A stretch of DNA of 64,000 bases, from NCBI RefSeq assembly GCF_000215935.2, contig NZ_AFNU02000003.1, positions 299,903 through 363,902 on the forward strand, in the 5' to 3' direction. Positions 46,523-54,784 of this stretch are shown piece by piece. A program made the translations under genes and the position numbers. The notes below the pieces were generated by a model that ran no database searches, had not been told where the DNA came from, and saw only the letters and a program-made list of their open reading frames with translations. Position 1 is the stretch's first letter. The number at the start of each line of letters is the position of its first letter. This DNA comes from Haloplasma contractile SSD-17B (GTDB lineage: Bacteria; Bacillota_I; Bacilli_A; Haloplasmatales; Haloplasmataceae).

Positions 46523-46852
46523 TTAATTAACCTCAATTTCATACTTTGTTTGATAGCTTCTGAAAGCCTCCACAATCTCATTGTATGAGATCAAGTCTGT
46601 TATATCTTGAGATTCCTTTATTCCTCGTATGAATAGAGGTTGATCTCCTTTCATCTTTATCTCAACGTTATAAAGTTTGAGATAAAAGCGGCGAAAATCT
46701 TCTAACTTAATATGTAGAATATCTCGCAATACTTCTATAAATGATTGCTTGTTGCATCTAAAGATTACTTCCCCTGTCGAACTACATGTAAACGTATACT
46801 TGAAATCTTCAGGCTTAAAATAATTTGATCCAAAATCCATTTCTTCTCTCAT
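46523..46852 (-). CDS. Small protein of unknown function, about 109 aa
   Basis: I do not recognise this protein. It has no signal peptide or membrane segment. A basic/aromatic middle (DILHIKLEDFRRFYLKLYNVEIKMKG) is flanked by acidic stretches. The start is ambiguous: GTG 46861, ATG 46852 and ATG 46840 are in frame and none has a strong ribosome binding site (a GAGGAG farther upstream is too distant). A clean terminator follows, which favours a real transcript. Confidence 0.55.
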   Translation of the reverse strand: MREEMDFGSNYFKPEDFKYTFTCSSTGEVIFRCNKQSFIEVLRDILHIKLEDFRRFYLKLYNVEIKMKGDQPLFIRGIKESQDITDLISYNEIVEAFRSYQTKYEIEVN

Positions 46853-47016
46853 AATAAACACTCAAACTGAGTTTCTCACACTCCTCATTATAATTTCCCT
46901 TTAACTTTTTTGTCTTTTTTCTAAATCGTTTGTTTTAACAGAATAGTCCAAATAGTTACAATAAATCTTGCTTTTCTCTATGATACTTTAGGAACACATT
47001 TATGTCAATGACGTTT

Positions 47017-47051
47017 AGTTACTAAAAGGTTTTAGTAACTCAGTTTTTTTT
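47017..47051 (+). terminator. Orphan intrinsic terminator with no gene upstream
   Basis: AGTTACTAAA (47017-47026) pairs perfectly with TTTAGTAACT (47031-47040) over a 4-nt loop, followed by CAG and eight T. The nearest upstream gene is on the opposite strand, so this hairpin must end a short non-coding or leader transcript, or be fortuitous. Confidence 0.55.
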
Positions 47052-47138
47052 CATCGAAACGTTTAGAATGTGTAACTGATTACATGTTTAGTTTATGCGC
47101 CATAAAAATGAATCGTTTGAGTGTTTGTCCTACACGTG

Positions 47139-47192
47139 ATGCTATTAATCGGACTCATAATTTTTTACAATTATGTAAAATATTAATAGCAT
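47139..47192. repeat. Nested two-level inverted repeat
   Basis: An outer 11-bp perfect pair (47139-47149 with 47182-47192, TGCTATTAAT core) encloses an inner 7-bp pair (CATAATT 47156-47162 with AATTATG 47169-47175). Two symmetric 6-nt internal segments separate them. No T-run follows, so it is not a terminator. Confidence 0.6.
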
Positions 47193-47278
47193 GTACAATT
47201 CTGGCATATACATAAAGAATAACGATAATAATAAGAGATAGTGAAGAAATTAAATCTGAATAAAATGTTCAACAATAT

Positions 47279-47307
47279 TTGACATTATTTTTAAGTTATT
47301 GTATATT
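47279..47307 (+). promoter_or_regulatory. Promoter of the BCCT transporter gene
   Basis: TTGACA (47279-47284), 17-bp spacer, TATATT (47302-47307). The leader to the ATG is about 100 nt. Confidence 0.7.
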
Positions 47308-47413
47308 TTTACAGAATGATTTATTTTAGTTGCCTGTTTTCCATATAGATTAGGGATACATTTGTCTAAAGACCAACTATACTAATTAATTCAAGATGAG
47401 AGAGGTGTCACAA

Positions 47414-49102
47414 ATGGAACTTGAACAACAAGCTAAAGCACAAGCAATAGAACAAGAACAATTAGAAAAAAAATTAGAGGAAAAGTTATATAGTCGCAAT
47501 TTCACTAAATTTGGTTTAGATATGAATCCTGTTGTTTCTATTACAGCTGGATTAATTATCTTACTATTATCAATTTATGCCTTTTTAAATCTAGAACAGG
47601 CAAACATTCAGTTTAATAATGTTAAATCGTTTATTGTAACGAACGCCGATTGGGTCTTCATTCTATCAAGTAATTTCTTTATTATTGTTGCATTATACCT
47701 AGCATTTTCACGTTTAGGAAGAGTTAGAATCGGTGGAGTCCATGCTGAACCTGAGTTTTCTAACTTTGCCTGGTATTCGATGCTGATTTCTGCTGGTATG
47801 GGAATAGGACTAATGTTCTGGGCTGTGGGTGAACCACTTAGTCACTTTAATGGAAATCCACCTATTTTTTTGTCTGAGCAAGATTCGTTTACTGCGATGG
47901 CAGCTACCTTCTTTCATTGGGGACTCCATCCTTGGGGAATCTATGCATTGATTTCACTTGCACTAGCCTACTTTGCATATAATAAGAAGCTACCTTTATC
48001 ACTGAGATCTGTTTTCTATCCCATTTTTAAGGATAAAGTATTCGGACTTTTAGGTGACTTTATTGATATTCTAGCAGTATTATCGTGTTTATTTGGACTT
48101 GCCACATCACTCGGACTAGGTGTAAGACAAATTAACGGTGGTGTTTCATTTTTGTTTCCAAACATACCAAATAATACGATCATTCAAGTAATTCTTATTG
48201 CAGTTATTACAGCTGCTGCTACCGTATCAGTTGTAACGGGAATCGACAAAGGGGTTCAATTCCTTTCTAAGATGAATATTCGAATTGCGTTTGTATTTAT
48301 GGTAGCTATATTACTTTTAGGGCCTACTGCTTATATTATAAGGTTGTTCTCAAATTCAGTAGGGTTGTATTTCAATGATTTTATTAGTTCTTCCTTCTTC
48401 TTAGCAACAAGTTCAGGAGATGCAAAAGATTTTCAAAGTGGATGGTCAATCTTCTACCTTGCTTGGTGGATTTCATGGTCTCCATTTGTAGGGATGTTTA
48501 TTGCTCGTATTTCTAAAGGACGATCGATTAAAGAGTTTATCCTAGCCGTTTTAATTATCCCCTCACTTCTATCCTTTGTATGGCTATCCGTATTTGGTGG
48601 TACAGCCATGCATGTTGATCAAATGACAAACGGCGCTTTAAATACGGTCGTATCTGCAAGTGTCGAAGAAGGGTTATTTGAAATGATTAATCTGTTACAC
48701 ATACCTTATTTTGGTCAAGTGATTAAAACGTTACTGTCATTAATTGGAACGATTTTAGTCATCTCATTTTTTGTGACATCGAGTGACTCCGGTTCATTAG
48801 TGGTAGATAATATTACATCAGGTGGTAAACTTGATTCACCTGTTCCTCAGCGTGTATTCTGGGCATGTATGGAAGGATTTATAGCTGCGGTTCTATTATT
48901 AATCGGTGGTGCCACTGCACTCGATACTTTACAAACTGCTGTTATTGCAACAGGACTACCATTTGCGATTGTCCTGACTATAATGACTTTCTTGCTACTC
49001 GGAAGTTTACAGCAAACTTATAAAAAGCAAAAACGAATTCGAGATGTGAAACAATTTAGACGACTTCGGAAACTAACAAAAAGAGATAGTATAAAAAAAT
49101 AA
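47414..49102 (+). CDS. BCCT family transporter (glycine betaine/choline/carnitine type)
   Basis: Twelve-helix secondary transporter of 562 aa. The family core is present: MGIGLMFWAVGEPLSHF in helix 3-4, FFHWGLHPWGIYALISLALAYFAYNKK, and AWWISWSPFVGMFIARISKGRSIKEF containing the Trp-rich box and signature. The N-terminal 35 residues are Gln/Glu/Lys-rich and probably helical; the C-terminal tail is strongly basic (KKQKRIRDVKQFRRLRKLTK), a feature linked to osmosensing in BetP and OpuD. An osmoprotectant role is therefore likely. The start at 47414 has AGAGGTG upstream; an ATG six codons earlier overlaps that site. Confidence 0.92.
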   Translation: MELEQQAKAQAIEQEQLEKKLEEKLYSRNFTKFGLDMNPVVSITAGLIILLLSIYAFLNLEQANIQFNNVKSFIVTNADWVFILSSNFFIIVALYLAFSRLGRVRIGGVHAEPEFSNFAWYSMLISAGMGIGLMFWAVGEPLSHFNGNPPIFLSEQDSFTAMAATFFHWGLHPWGIYALISLALAYFAYNKKLPLSLRSVFYPIFKDKVFGLLGDFIDILAVLSCLFGLATSLGLGVRQINGGVSFLFPNIPNNTIIQVILIAVITAAATVSVVTGIDKGVQFLSKMNIRIAFVFMVAILLLGPTAYIIRLFSNSVGLYFNDFISSSFFLATSSGDAKDFQSGWSIFYLAWWISWSPFVGMFIARISKGRSIKEFILAVLIIPSLLSFVWLSVFGGTAMHVDQMTNGALNTVVSASVEEGLFEMINLLHIPYFGQVIKTLLSLIGTILVISFFVTSSDSGSLVVDNITSGGKLDSPVPQRVFWACMEGFIAAVLLLIGGATALDTLQTAVIATGLPFAIVLTIMTFLLLGSLQQTYKKQKRIRDVKQFRRLRKLTKRDSIKK

Positions 49103-49105
49103 CAC

Positions 49106-49144
49106 AACAAGTCACTATGTTTAGATCATGGTGGCTTGTTTTAT
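49106..49144 (+). terminator. Terminator of the BCCT gene
   Basis: AACAAGTCAC (49106-49115) pairs with GTGGCTTGTT (49131-49140) with one G-U pair, followed by TTATTT. It begins 3 bp after the stop codon. Confidence 0.75.
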
Positions 49145-49443
49145 TTGGTACGCTAAAGGACATTGATGATATAGAAGCGTTAGCGTTACGTAACGTAAGA
49201 TTAGTTTATTAAATTGTAATTTGAAAATAAATATAACTATTGAACGAGAACTCTGATTTTATTTTTTCACTCAATTAATAACACAAAAAATAGTTACTGA
49301 AAAGTAATTGCCAGACAACTATATAAACTTACTACAATGATCATATTGCCGGTAGTTGACGAAGTTTTTATAACCAATTCTAATCACTAATAAACGATTT
49401 TATTAAGGGTATATTTTTTCATCCCAATACAGCGGAATATAAA

Positions 49444-49478
49444 TTGACCTTGTAGTGAAACTCTGATAAAATCAGAGT
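49444..49478 (+). promoter_or_regulatory. Promoter with inverted repeat over the -10 box
   Basis: TTGACC (49444-49449), 17-bp spacer and TAAAAT (49467-49472). A perfect 8-bp inverted repeat with 3-nt centre, ACTCTGAT (49460-49467) and ATCAGAGT (49471-49478), covers the -10 hexamer and is placed as a repressor operator would be. Confidence 0.65.
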
Positions 49479-49513
49479 AACTCTTAATGATCAAAATAAA
49501 AAAAGGTGATGAA

Positions 49514-50173
49514 ATGAATATTGAAAACATTGTAAACAGCAAAGTATACGCACTATTTGACTGGATTTATAAGTTACTTATGCTAAATCTTATATGGATT
49601 GGATTCACAATTGGTGGCTTTGTTATTTTTAGTATTGTTCCGGCAACTATTACTGTTTACCTAATTCTAAAAGATACCATTAAAGGTAAAGATGTCCGAA
49701 TTTTTAAGTCCTTTGCTAAGATTTTTTTCTCAAACCAATACGTTAAATCTCAAAAATTAATGATTATACTGCTTTTATTCTTTGGTATTATAGGCTTTAA
49801 CTACTATATATTTGCAAATTCAGACATACTGAGTCGTTTTAGCTCTATTGCATTAATAATAATCGGTATTATAAATTACATTGGAATCATGACAACCATT
49901 CATATTTTTCCTATCTTTATATACTTTCCTTATTTAACAGTACGAAAATCGATTAAGTATGCCTTTTTATTTTCATTCTCGTTACCAATTCAAACTATTC
50001 TGATGTTAATTATTCTAATTACATCATTAGTACTGGGATTTTTATTACCATTTTACTTTTTCTTGTTTGGTATTTCTGCTGTTGTATTACTACATTTATA
50101 CATCATTAGATTTAAATATGAGAACTTTAATTCTCAGGGTATGCCCTTATGTGTTGAAAATTTCATGAACTAA
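49514..50173 (+). CDS. DUF624 (YesL-like) membrane protein
   Basis: About 219 aa with five or six membrane helices. Family hallmarks are FDWIYKLLMLNLIWIGFTIGGFVIFSIVPAT near the start and a short cytoplasmic loop FKSFAKIFFSNQYVKSQ near residue 70. DUF624 proteins often accompany carbohydrate ABC importers in Firmicutes; here none adjoins. The ATG at 49514 has AAAGGTGATGAA upstream and leaves a 35-nt leader from the predicted start point; the ATG at 49487 is too close to it. The gene is monocistronic. Confidence 0.85.
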   Translation: MNIENIVNSKVYALFDWIYKLLMLNLIWIGFTIGGFVIFSIVPATITVYLILKDTIKGKDVRIFKSFAKIFFSNQYVKSQKLMIILLLFFGIIGFNYYIFANSDILSRFSSIALIIIGIINYIGIMTTIHIFPIFIYFPYLTVRKSIKYAFLFSFSLPIQTILMLIILITSLVLGFLLPFYFFLFGISAVVLLHLYIIRFKYENFNSQGMPLCVENFMN

Positions 50174-50513
50174 CACTTTTAACTTAAATAGGCTAGAGAA
50201 AAAAAGATAAAACCTTAAATCATACTAGGTTTTATCTTTTTTTAATATTTATTTATTAGCATAAGCATGTTTATATGTAAATGTTAGTTATATCATACTA
50301 TAGAGTCCATATAGCTTGTTATCTCATATTTGTTTTATTTGTTCCATGGGTTCGTGTATCGTTCTTAATTTATAGGAAGTACTGGTATAGAGAATCAGAT
50401 AATCTATAAAACACTTCAGTCAACTGTATCTAGTTAATCTTTATTCGCCACCATATAATCTATATTACTTATTTAACGATATCTGGTAAAATAATTTATT
50501 AAGAGATGAGCGG
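50174..50513. other. Intergenic region, nothing beyond a terminator
   Basis: After the terminator at 50199-50243 I see only AT-rich spacer up to the pseudogene at 50514. No promoter with good spacing was found. Confidence 0.4.
50199..50243 (+). terminator. Terminator of the DUF624 gene
   Basis: A 16-bp stem (AAAAAAGATAAAACCT with AGGTTTTATCTTTTTT) at about 50200-50241, ending in a T-run. Confidence 0.85.
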
Positions 50514-51012
50514 ATGAGTATGAAAATTCAAGTTCTAACTATTATGAAAAGACCAACTACTATACTTACAATCATAGCATCATTGCTATTAATTTTAGAA
50601 ACATTTATTGCAAGTAGGATTGACGATCAGCATTTATTTATTCGATTATTTTTTCTGAAGAACATTTTGATGCTAGACATATAATTGTATATTCAATCAT
50701 TTTTTCAGTCATTCATTTTGTGATTTAGCTATTGGTAACGTTTATAGATAAGAATATAAAATTGCTTCTACTGATTAATATTTTATCAGTCATACTATAT
50801 AACAATTTAGTTTTTCTGGCAGGAGGTCTAGTTTCATTCCTGTTACTCTTAATATTGGTGTTCGTTATAATATCTACAGTATTTTACAAAGTTGTGAAAA
50901 AAACAAAGAACAAACTGATATTGATTTTAATGAATATTATTTATAAATAATACGAGTATTAATAACTGCTGCATTACTTGCAGCATGGACTCTAATGTCT
51001 ATGGGAATCTAA
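50514..51012 (+). pseudogene. Decayed small membrane-protein gene with several lesions
   Basis: The start (ATG 50514, after AAGAGATGAGCGG) opens 56 codons that begin MSMKIQVLTIMKRPTTILTI and end at 50684. Adding one T to the six-T run at 50649-50654 moves into a frame that continues as SEEHFDARHIIVYSIIFSV, meets an in-frame TAG at 50726-50728, then reads on as a hydrophobic sequence to a TAA at 50948-50950. A third shift there would extend it with a coding-like tail (RVLITAALLAAWTLMSMGI) to a stop at 51010-51012. The repaired product would have about 165 aa and four or five membrane helices. I do not recognise the family. Three lesions make sequencing error an unlikely sole cause. Confidence 0.6.
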
Positions 51013-51233
51013 AAATTAACTTAGGTCCTGATTTACTATATTAAATAAGGGAATCATCATTATATCAACTTCACATTGATAATAAAACTATTTAGTCTTG
51101 GGTGGATGTCTTGTACACCTCTTTCTTTTTTACATATGCTATAATGAAAAGTCCTTTTTAATGTCTTTTCATATAAACAAAACTGGACAACAAAATACCA
51201 ATCGCGATTCTTTATAACGTTAAGAGGGATACT

Positions 51234-51341
51234 ATGAATGAAGGCGGTTCAGTTGTTTTCCTAATCATTCTGTTAATCGTAGCATTCTACATCTATGGAA
51301 AAGCACATAGCCACACGTATTATAAGATTCGATACTACTAA
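51234..51341 (+). CDS. Single-pass membrane microprotein, 35 aa
   Basis: AGAGGGA precedes an ATG at 51234 that opens 35 codons to TAA at 51339-51341. The product has a short acidic start (MNEGGS), one hydrophobic helix (VVFLIILLIVAFYIYG) and a His/Tyr/Lys/Arg-rich tail. Topology would be N-out/C-in by the positive-inside rule. A terminator follows. Small membrane peptides of this kind can be regulatory or toxic; no partner RNA was identified here. Confidence 0.55.
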   Translation: MNEGGSVVFLIILLIVAFYIYGKAHSHTYYKIRYY

Positions 51342-51369
51342 ATAGCAATTAACTTACATATTAAAGTAG

Positions 51370-51410
51370 ATAAAGGCTTACCATTTATATAAATGATAAG
51401 CCTTTATTAT
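51370..51410. terminator. Bidirectional terminator between the microprotein and acetyltransferase genes
   Basis: A 16-bp stem with one mismatch (AAAGGCTTA side 51372-51380, TAAGCCTTT side 51397-51405) with TATTATG on plus and TTTATCTAC on minus. Confidence 0.7.
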
Positions 51411-51425
51411 GTCTTCTATTTTACG

Positions 51426-51920
51426 TTATACGACAAACGTTTGCACATAACATTTACAACCATCTACTTCTTTTAAAGACTCTAGATAGTCAATTTTTAA
51501 ATTTAGAAATACATGCCTCCAAAATTGTATAGCTAATTGATTATCAATTAACTGAACAACTTGATATTTACCCTTAAATCGCATAAAAAGTTTATTTACC
51601 GCTGTCTTTGCAATCTGATTCTTGCGAAACTCTGGTTTTATGTATAGCTCTTGAACACAATAATTAATTCCTTCTTGAACATACTCATTACTACTAAGTA
51701 TCACAAACCCTACAACCTGATCATTATCCTGTATAAAAAAAGGAGTTAACGCATCTTTTTCTAGTAATAAATCAAAACCATCATATTCGTACAGTCCATC
51801 TTGGTTAGGTTTTAAATCATCTGTATAGGTTGACAGTTCCCTTAAATACTCAGACATTAGCTGTCTAAAAGACTCTTTATCTTTCTCTCCTATCTTTACA
51901 AGATCAACATTAGTTCTCAT
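51426..51920 (-). CDS. GNAT family N-acetyltransferase
   Basis: 164 aa with the GNAT pattern: VGFVILSS strand (about 70), YCVQELYIKPEFRKNQIAKTAVNKLF as strand 4 and the acetyl-CoA loop (RKNQIA in place of the usual RxxGxG/A), then VVQLIDNQLAIQFWRHVF. The acceptor is unknown. The ribosome binding site AGGGAGGGATTAAG precedes the ATG. It is monocistronic. Confidence 0.85.
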   Translation of the reverse strand: MRTNVDLVKIGEKDKESFRQLMSEYLRELSTYTDDLKPNQDGLYEYDGFDLLLEKDALTPFFIQDNDQVVGFVILSSNEYVQEGINYCVQELYIKPEFRKNQIAKTAVNKLFMRFKGKYQVVQLIDNQLAIQFWRHVFLNLKIDYLESLKEVDGCKCYVQTFVV

Positions 51921-52122
51921 CTTAATCCCTCCCTTATCTAATTAATAGTTTTCACTTTACCTACGATTAATTATGTAACTTTACTTTTACTACACATAAC
52001 TGAAACGTTTTCGATGTAACATCTCCTCACTTATTTAGCGCTTACATAAATATATATAAAAAGATTATACCAATTATTCCCTCTAAATACAATATATTAT
52101 TTTGTCAGTTTGTGTTAGATAA

Positions 52123-52155
52123 TCAAAAAATCCTTCTTTTTTCATAGAAGGATTT
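52123..52155 (-). terminator. Terminator of the activase-like operon
   Basis: AAATCCTTCT (52128-52137) pairs with AGAAGGATTT (52146-52155), followed on minus by TTTGATT. It closes the four-gene unit 15 bp after its last stop codon. Confidence 0.75.
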
Positions 52156-52169
52156 AGAATCAGTTTGTA

Positions 52170-53273
52170 TTATGAGGAAAACGATTTAAACTGCCTTTTA
52201 CGTTCTTGCAATAAATCAGTAAATGCTTCAACACGTGTTTGATAGCCGGCTTCTCCCGTCATTTCATCTAGAATAAGTGTCAATATAGGAATATCATAAT
52301 CTTTTTCGATTTTTGGTAGAATTGTTTGTGAAACAATTTCTGGCATACAAGTGAACGGAAGTAAGTGAATAATACCATCATAGCCAGCTTCACTATATTC
52401 AATTGTCTTACCAATTGTATGAATCGTATGGCCACCTATGACTGTATCTAAATAGCGACTTGCTTTCTTCTGAACCTTTTTCCGGTCTGATTTAACAAAC
52501 GGTAAAAAATCCATTTGTTCCTTAACAAATTCGCTTGTTGTAATTGAATTACTGACCTCTATTCCCATATTTCCTAATTTCTTTTCAAGTTCTAAATTTA
52601 TAAATGGTTCTACAATGGTATAGATTTCACCGACAATTCCAATTCTTAAAATATCTCGACTTAAATCTACTTCTACGTTGTTCAATTTCGTTCGGTATTT
52701 TTTAACGATATCGGAAACAGCTTTGAAGCCTTTTACACGGTTCACTTCACGATCAAATTGATTATACAGTCTGTTCACGGTACCTTTTTTAATTTCACGG
52801 GCTCTTTTTTTATTAACTAAAGCATGTAAGTCATCGATTTCTGACAATAGTTTTAACCCTCTTCTTATTGTATTAATAATCTTTAATGAATTATTACCAT
52901 CTGATGCTTTCTTTAAAACATTAAATAGATCCTTTAGGGAATCAAAACTACTAAATCGATCTGTTGTAATCATTTCAACGTCATACCCTAAATCATTTAA
53001 TATATCGCGCTGCATTGCATGATAAGTACCAAAGCGACAAGGACCACATCCGCTAAGCATAAATATAGTATCCGCCCCTTGTTCAATACTTTCGATATAG
53101 TTCCCCATATTGACTTTAAATGGAACACAAATAAACTCAGGAGAATGTTTGGTTCCTAACTCTAGTGTTCTTTTACTACACTTTGGTGGACAGACTACGT
53201 TAATATTCAATTCTTCAAAAATAGTCTTAACAGGTATATAAGTATTTCCCATGTGTGCAAACGTTATGTTCAT
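52170..53273 (-). CDS. 2-hydroxyacyl-CoA dehydratase/activase-related protein (COG3580-like), copy 1
   Basis: 367 aa, last gene of the operon. It begins MNITFAHMGNTYIPVKTIFEEL and carries conserved cysteines in CPPKCSKRTLELG, EFICVPFKV, SGCGPCRFGTYH and LLPFTCMPEIVSQ. The Cys spacing and fold pattern are those of proteins related to the HgdB-type dehydratase subunits and of the C-terminal parts of large fused activases in Firmicutes. Such cysteines could bind a [4Fe-4S] cluster. A central insert (about 150-230) is helical and basic. The start at 53273 has AGGAGGAATTAAC upstream; an earlier in-frame start is not supported. Roughly half its residues match the next gene upstream. Reaction unknown. 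Confidence 0.8.
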   Translation of the reverse strand: MNITFAHMGNTYIPVKTIFEELNINVVCPPKCSKRTLELGTKHSPEFICVPFKVNMGNYIESIEQGADTIFMLSGCGPCRFGTYHAMQRDILNDLGYDVEMITTDRFSSFDSLKDLFNVLKKASDGNNSLKIINTIRRGLKLLSEIDDLHALVNKKRAREIKKGTVNRLYNQFDREVNRVKGFKAVSDIVKKYRTKLNNVEVDLSRDILRIGIVGEIYTIVEPFINLELEKKLGNMGIEVSNSITTSEFVKEQMDFLPFVKSDRKKVQKKASRYLDTVIGGHTIHTIGKTIEYSEAGYDGIIHLLPFTCMPEIVSQTILPKIEKDYDIPILTLILDEMTGEAGYQTRVEAFTDLLQERKRQFKSFSS

Positions 53274-53521
53274 GTTAATTCCTCCTGTGACAGGTTTACA
53301 AGTTATAAATACACCGTTATAGTTATATTGCAATCTTTAAAATTGAGATCTTTCCTTGTTATTTTTATTAATTTTATAGATGTAAGACATAAATGCTAAT
53401 GAATCATTAAGCATCAAAAAATTAAATCTTACTTTATGAATCGAGCGTATGAAAACAAGAGTACCATAACAAAACGATAGACATAAGCGATTCATCATAA
53501 TTAACAATTAGTTCTCTTTTA

Positions 53522-54691
53522 TTACTTGAAATTATTGTCTAAAGAACTGATTTCAATCGATTGACTTGATAAGACCTGTTCCGATTCATGGTTTTTAATA
53601 TTTGTGTTTTCTCTTCGTTGTTTTAATAACTCAATAAACGCTTCGAGTCGCGTTATATAACCAGTCTCACTCGTCATTTCATCAATTACTAACGTTAAAA
53701 TTGGTAAGTCATGTTCTTTCATAACAGTGGGTAAAATACTTTGTGCAACAATCTCAGGCATACAAGTAAACGGTAATAAGTGAATAACACCATCATACCC
53801 TTTTTCCTTATACAAGATTGCATTTCCAACCGTATTTCGTCCATGCCCACCTACGGAATGGTTAATATATGGCGCACCCGCTTCATGAATCTCTTTCTTA
53901 TCTGATTTAATGAAAGGTAGAAAATCAAGTTGTTCTTTTATGAACTCTAATGCCGTAATAGAACGATCAACGAAAATCCCCATATTACCCAACTTTTTCT
54001 CTATATTGAGATTAATAAATGGTTCTTCAATTGTATAAATATCACCAACTAAACCTACTTTAAAAATATCTTTATCAGGGTCAATCCTTATTCCTTTAAT
54101 CTTAGTTACATATTTCTTAATTACGCATTCTGTTTCTTTTAAGCCGTATGCTTGTTTTATCGCCTGTTCATAAGAACGACACAATGAATCTACTTGTCCT
54201 TTGTGTAATTCGCGTGGTCTTGTATAGTTAAATAGCTTGTGTAGTTCATCTGCCTCATTTAATAGTTTATAGCCTTTTAATAATGTACGGATCATCTTAG
54301 TTCTGCTATTTTTTTTACGTGAAGCTAAATTAATGGTGTTATATAAATCACCTAGAGCACTTAAATTCGTTAGGTTATCGGTTGTAATCATCTTAATTTT
54401 ATAGCCCATATCGTCCAAAATATCTTTTTGAACAGCATGAAAAATCCCTAACCGACAGGGACCGCCTCCACTGATCATAAAAACGGTATCGGCACCTCGT
54501 TCAATTCCCTCTATAAAGTTGCCTATAATGATTTTAAACGGTATACAAATAAACTCAGGCGAAATTTTGACTCCAATTTCAAGCGTACGTTTACTACAGT
54601 TAGGGGGTAAAATAACTTCTACACCCGACTCCTCTAGCATTGCTTTTACAGGGATATAGGAGTCCCCCATATGTGGAAATGTAACCTTCAT
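53522..54691 (-). CDS. 2-hydroxyacyl-CoA dehydratase/activase-related protein (COG3580-like), copy 2
   Basis: 389 aa, clear paralog of the downstream gene, sharing MKVTFPHMGDSYIPVKAMLEE, PPNCSKRTLEIG, EFICIPFKI, GGGPCRLGIFHAVQKDIL and LLPFTCMPEIVAQSILP. Four cysteines are common to both copies (PPxCSKR, FICxPFK, GPCR, TCMPE); the SGCGPC Cys of copy 1 is Gly here. The C-terminal 30 residues are a polar tail absent from copy 1. The start at 54691 has GGGAGG upstream. The two may form a heterodimer, as the alpha and beta subunits of dehydratases do; this is inference. Confidence 0.8.
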   Translation of the reverse strand: MKVTFPHMGDSYIPVKAMLEESGVEVILPPNCSKRTLEIGVKISPEFICIPFKIIIGNFIEGIERGADTVFMISGGGPCRLGIFHAVQKDILDDMGYKIKMITTDNLTNLSALGDLYNTINLASRKKNSRTKMIRTLLKGYKLLNEADELHKLFNYTRPRELHKGQVDSLCRSYEQAIKQAYGLKETECVIKKYVTKIKGIRIDPDKDIFKVGLVGDIYTIEEPFINLNIEKKLGNMGIFVDRSITALEFIKEQLDFLPFIKSDKKEIHEAGAPYINHSVGGHGRNTVGNAILYKEKGYDGVIHLLPFTCMPEIVAQSILPTVMKEHDLPILTLVIDEMTSETGYITRLEAFIELLKQRRENTNIKNHESEQVLSSQSIEISSLDNNFK

Positions 54692-54784
54692 CAAATACCT
54701 CCCATACATATACTATTATAAATCCTATTCATAAAAATAAATTCAGTTTAAACAATCGTAATTAGGATTATTACTTTACATGAG

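Larger units (their letters stand above)
46853..47413. other. Large intergenic region upstream of the BCCT transporter
   Basis: It contains an orphan plus-strand terminator-like hairpin (47017-47051), a nested inverted repeat (47139-47192) and the transporter promoter (47279-47307), described separately. No ORF with a ribosome binding site was found. Confidence 0.5.
49103..49513. other. Intergenic region with palindrome and promoter
   Basis: Besides the terminator and the promoter at 49444-49478, it holds a perfect 12-bp palindrome, CGTTACGTAACG (49184-49195), of unknown meaning. No gene seen. Confidence 0.5.

Noticed and set aside
49184..49195. Palindrome CGTTACGTAACG as an operator
   Set aside because: It is far from the promoter at 49444 and close to no start; it may be chance, so it is only noted in the gap entry.
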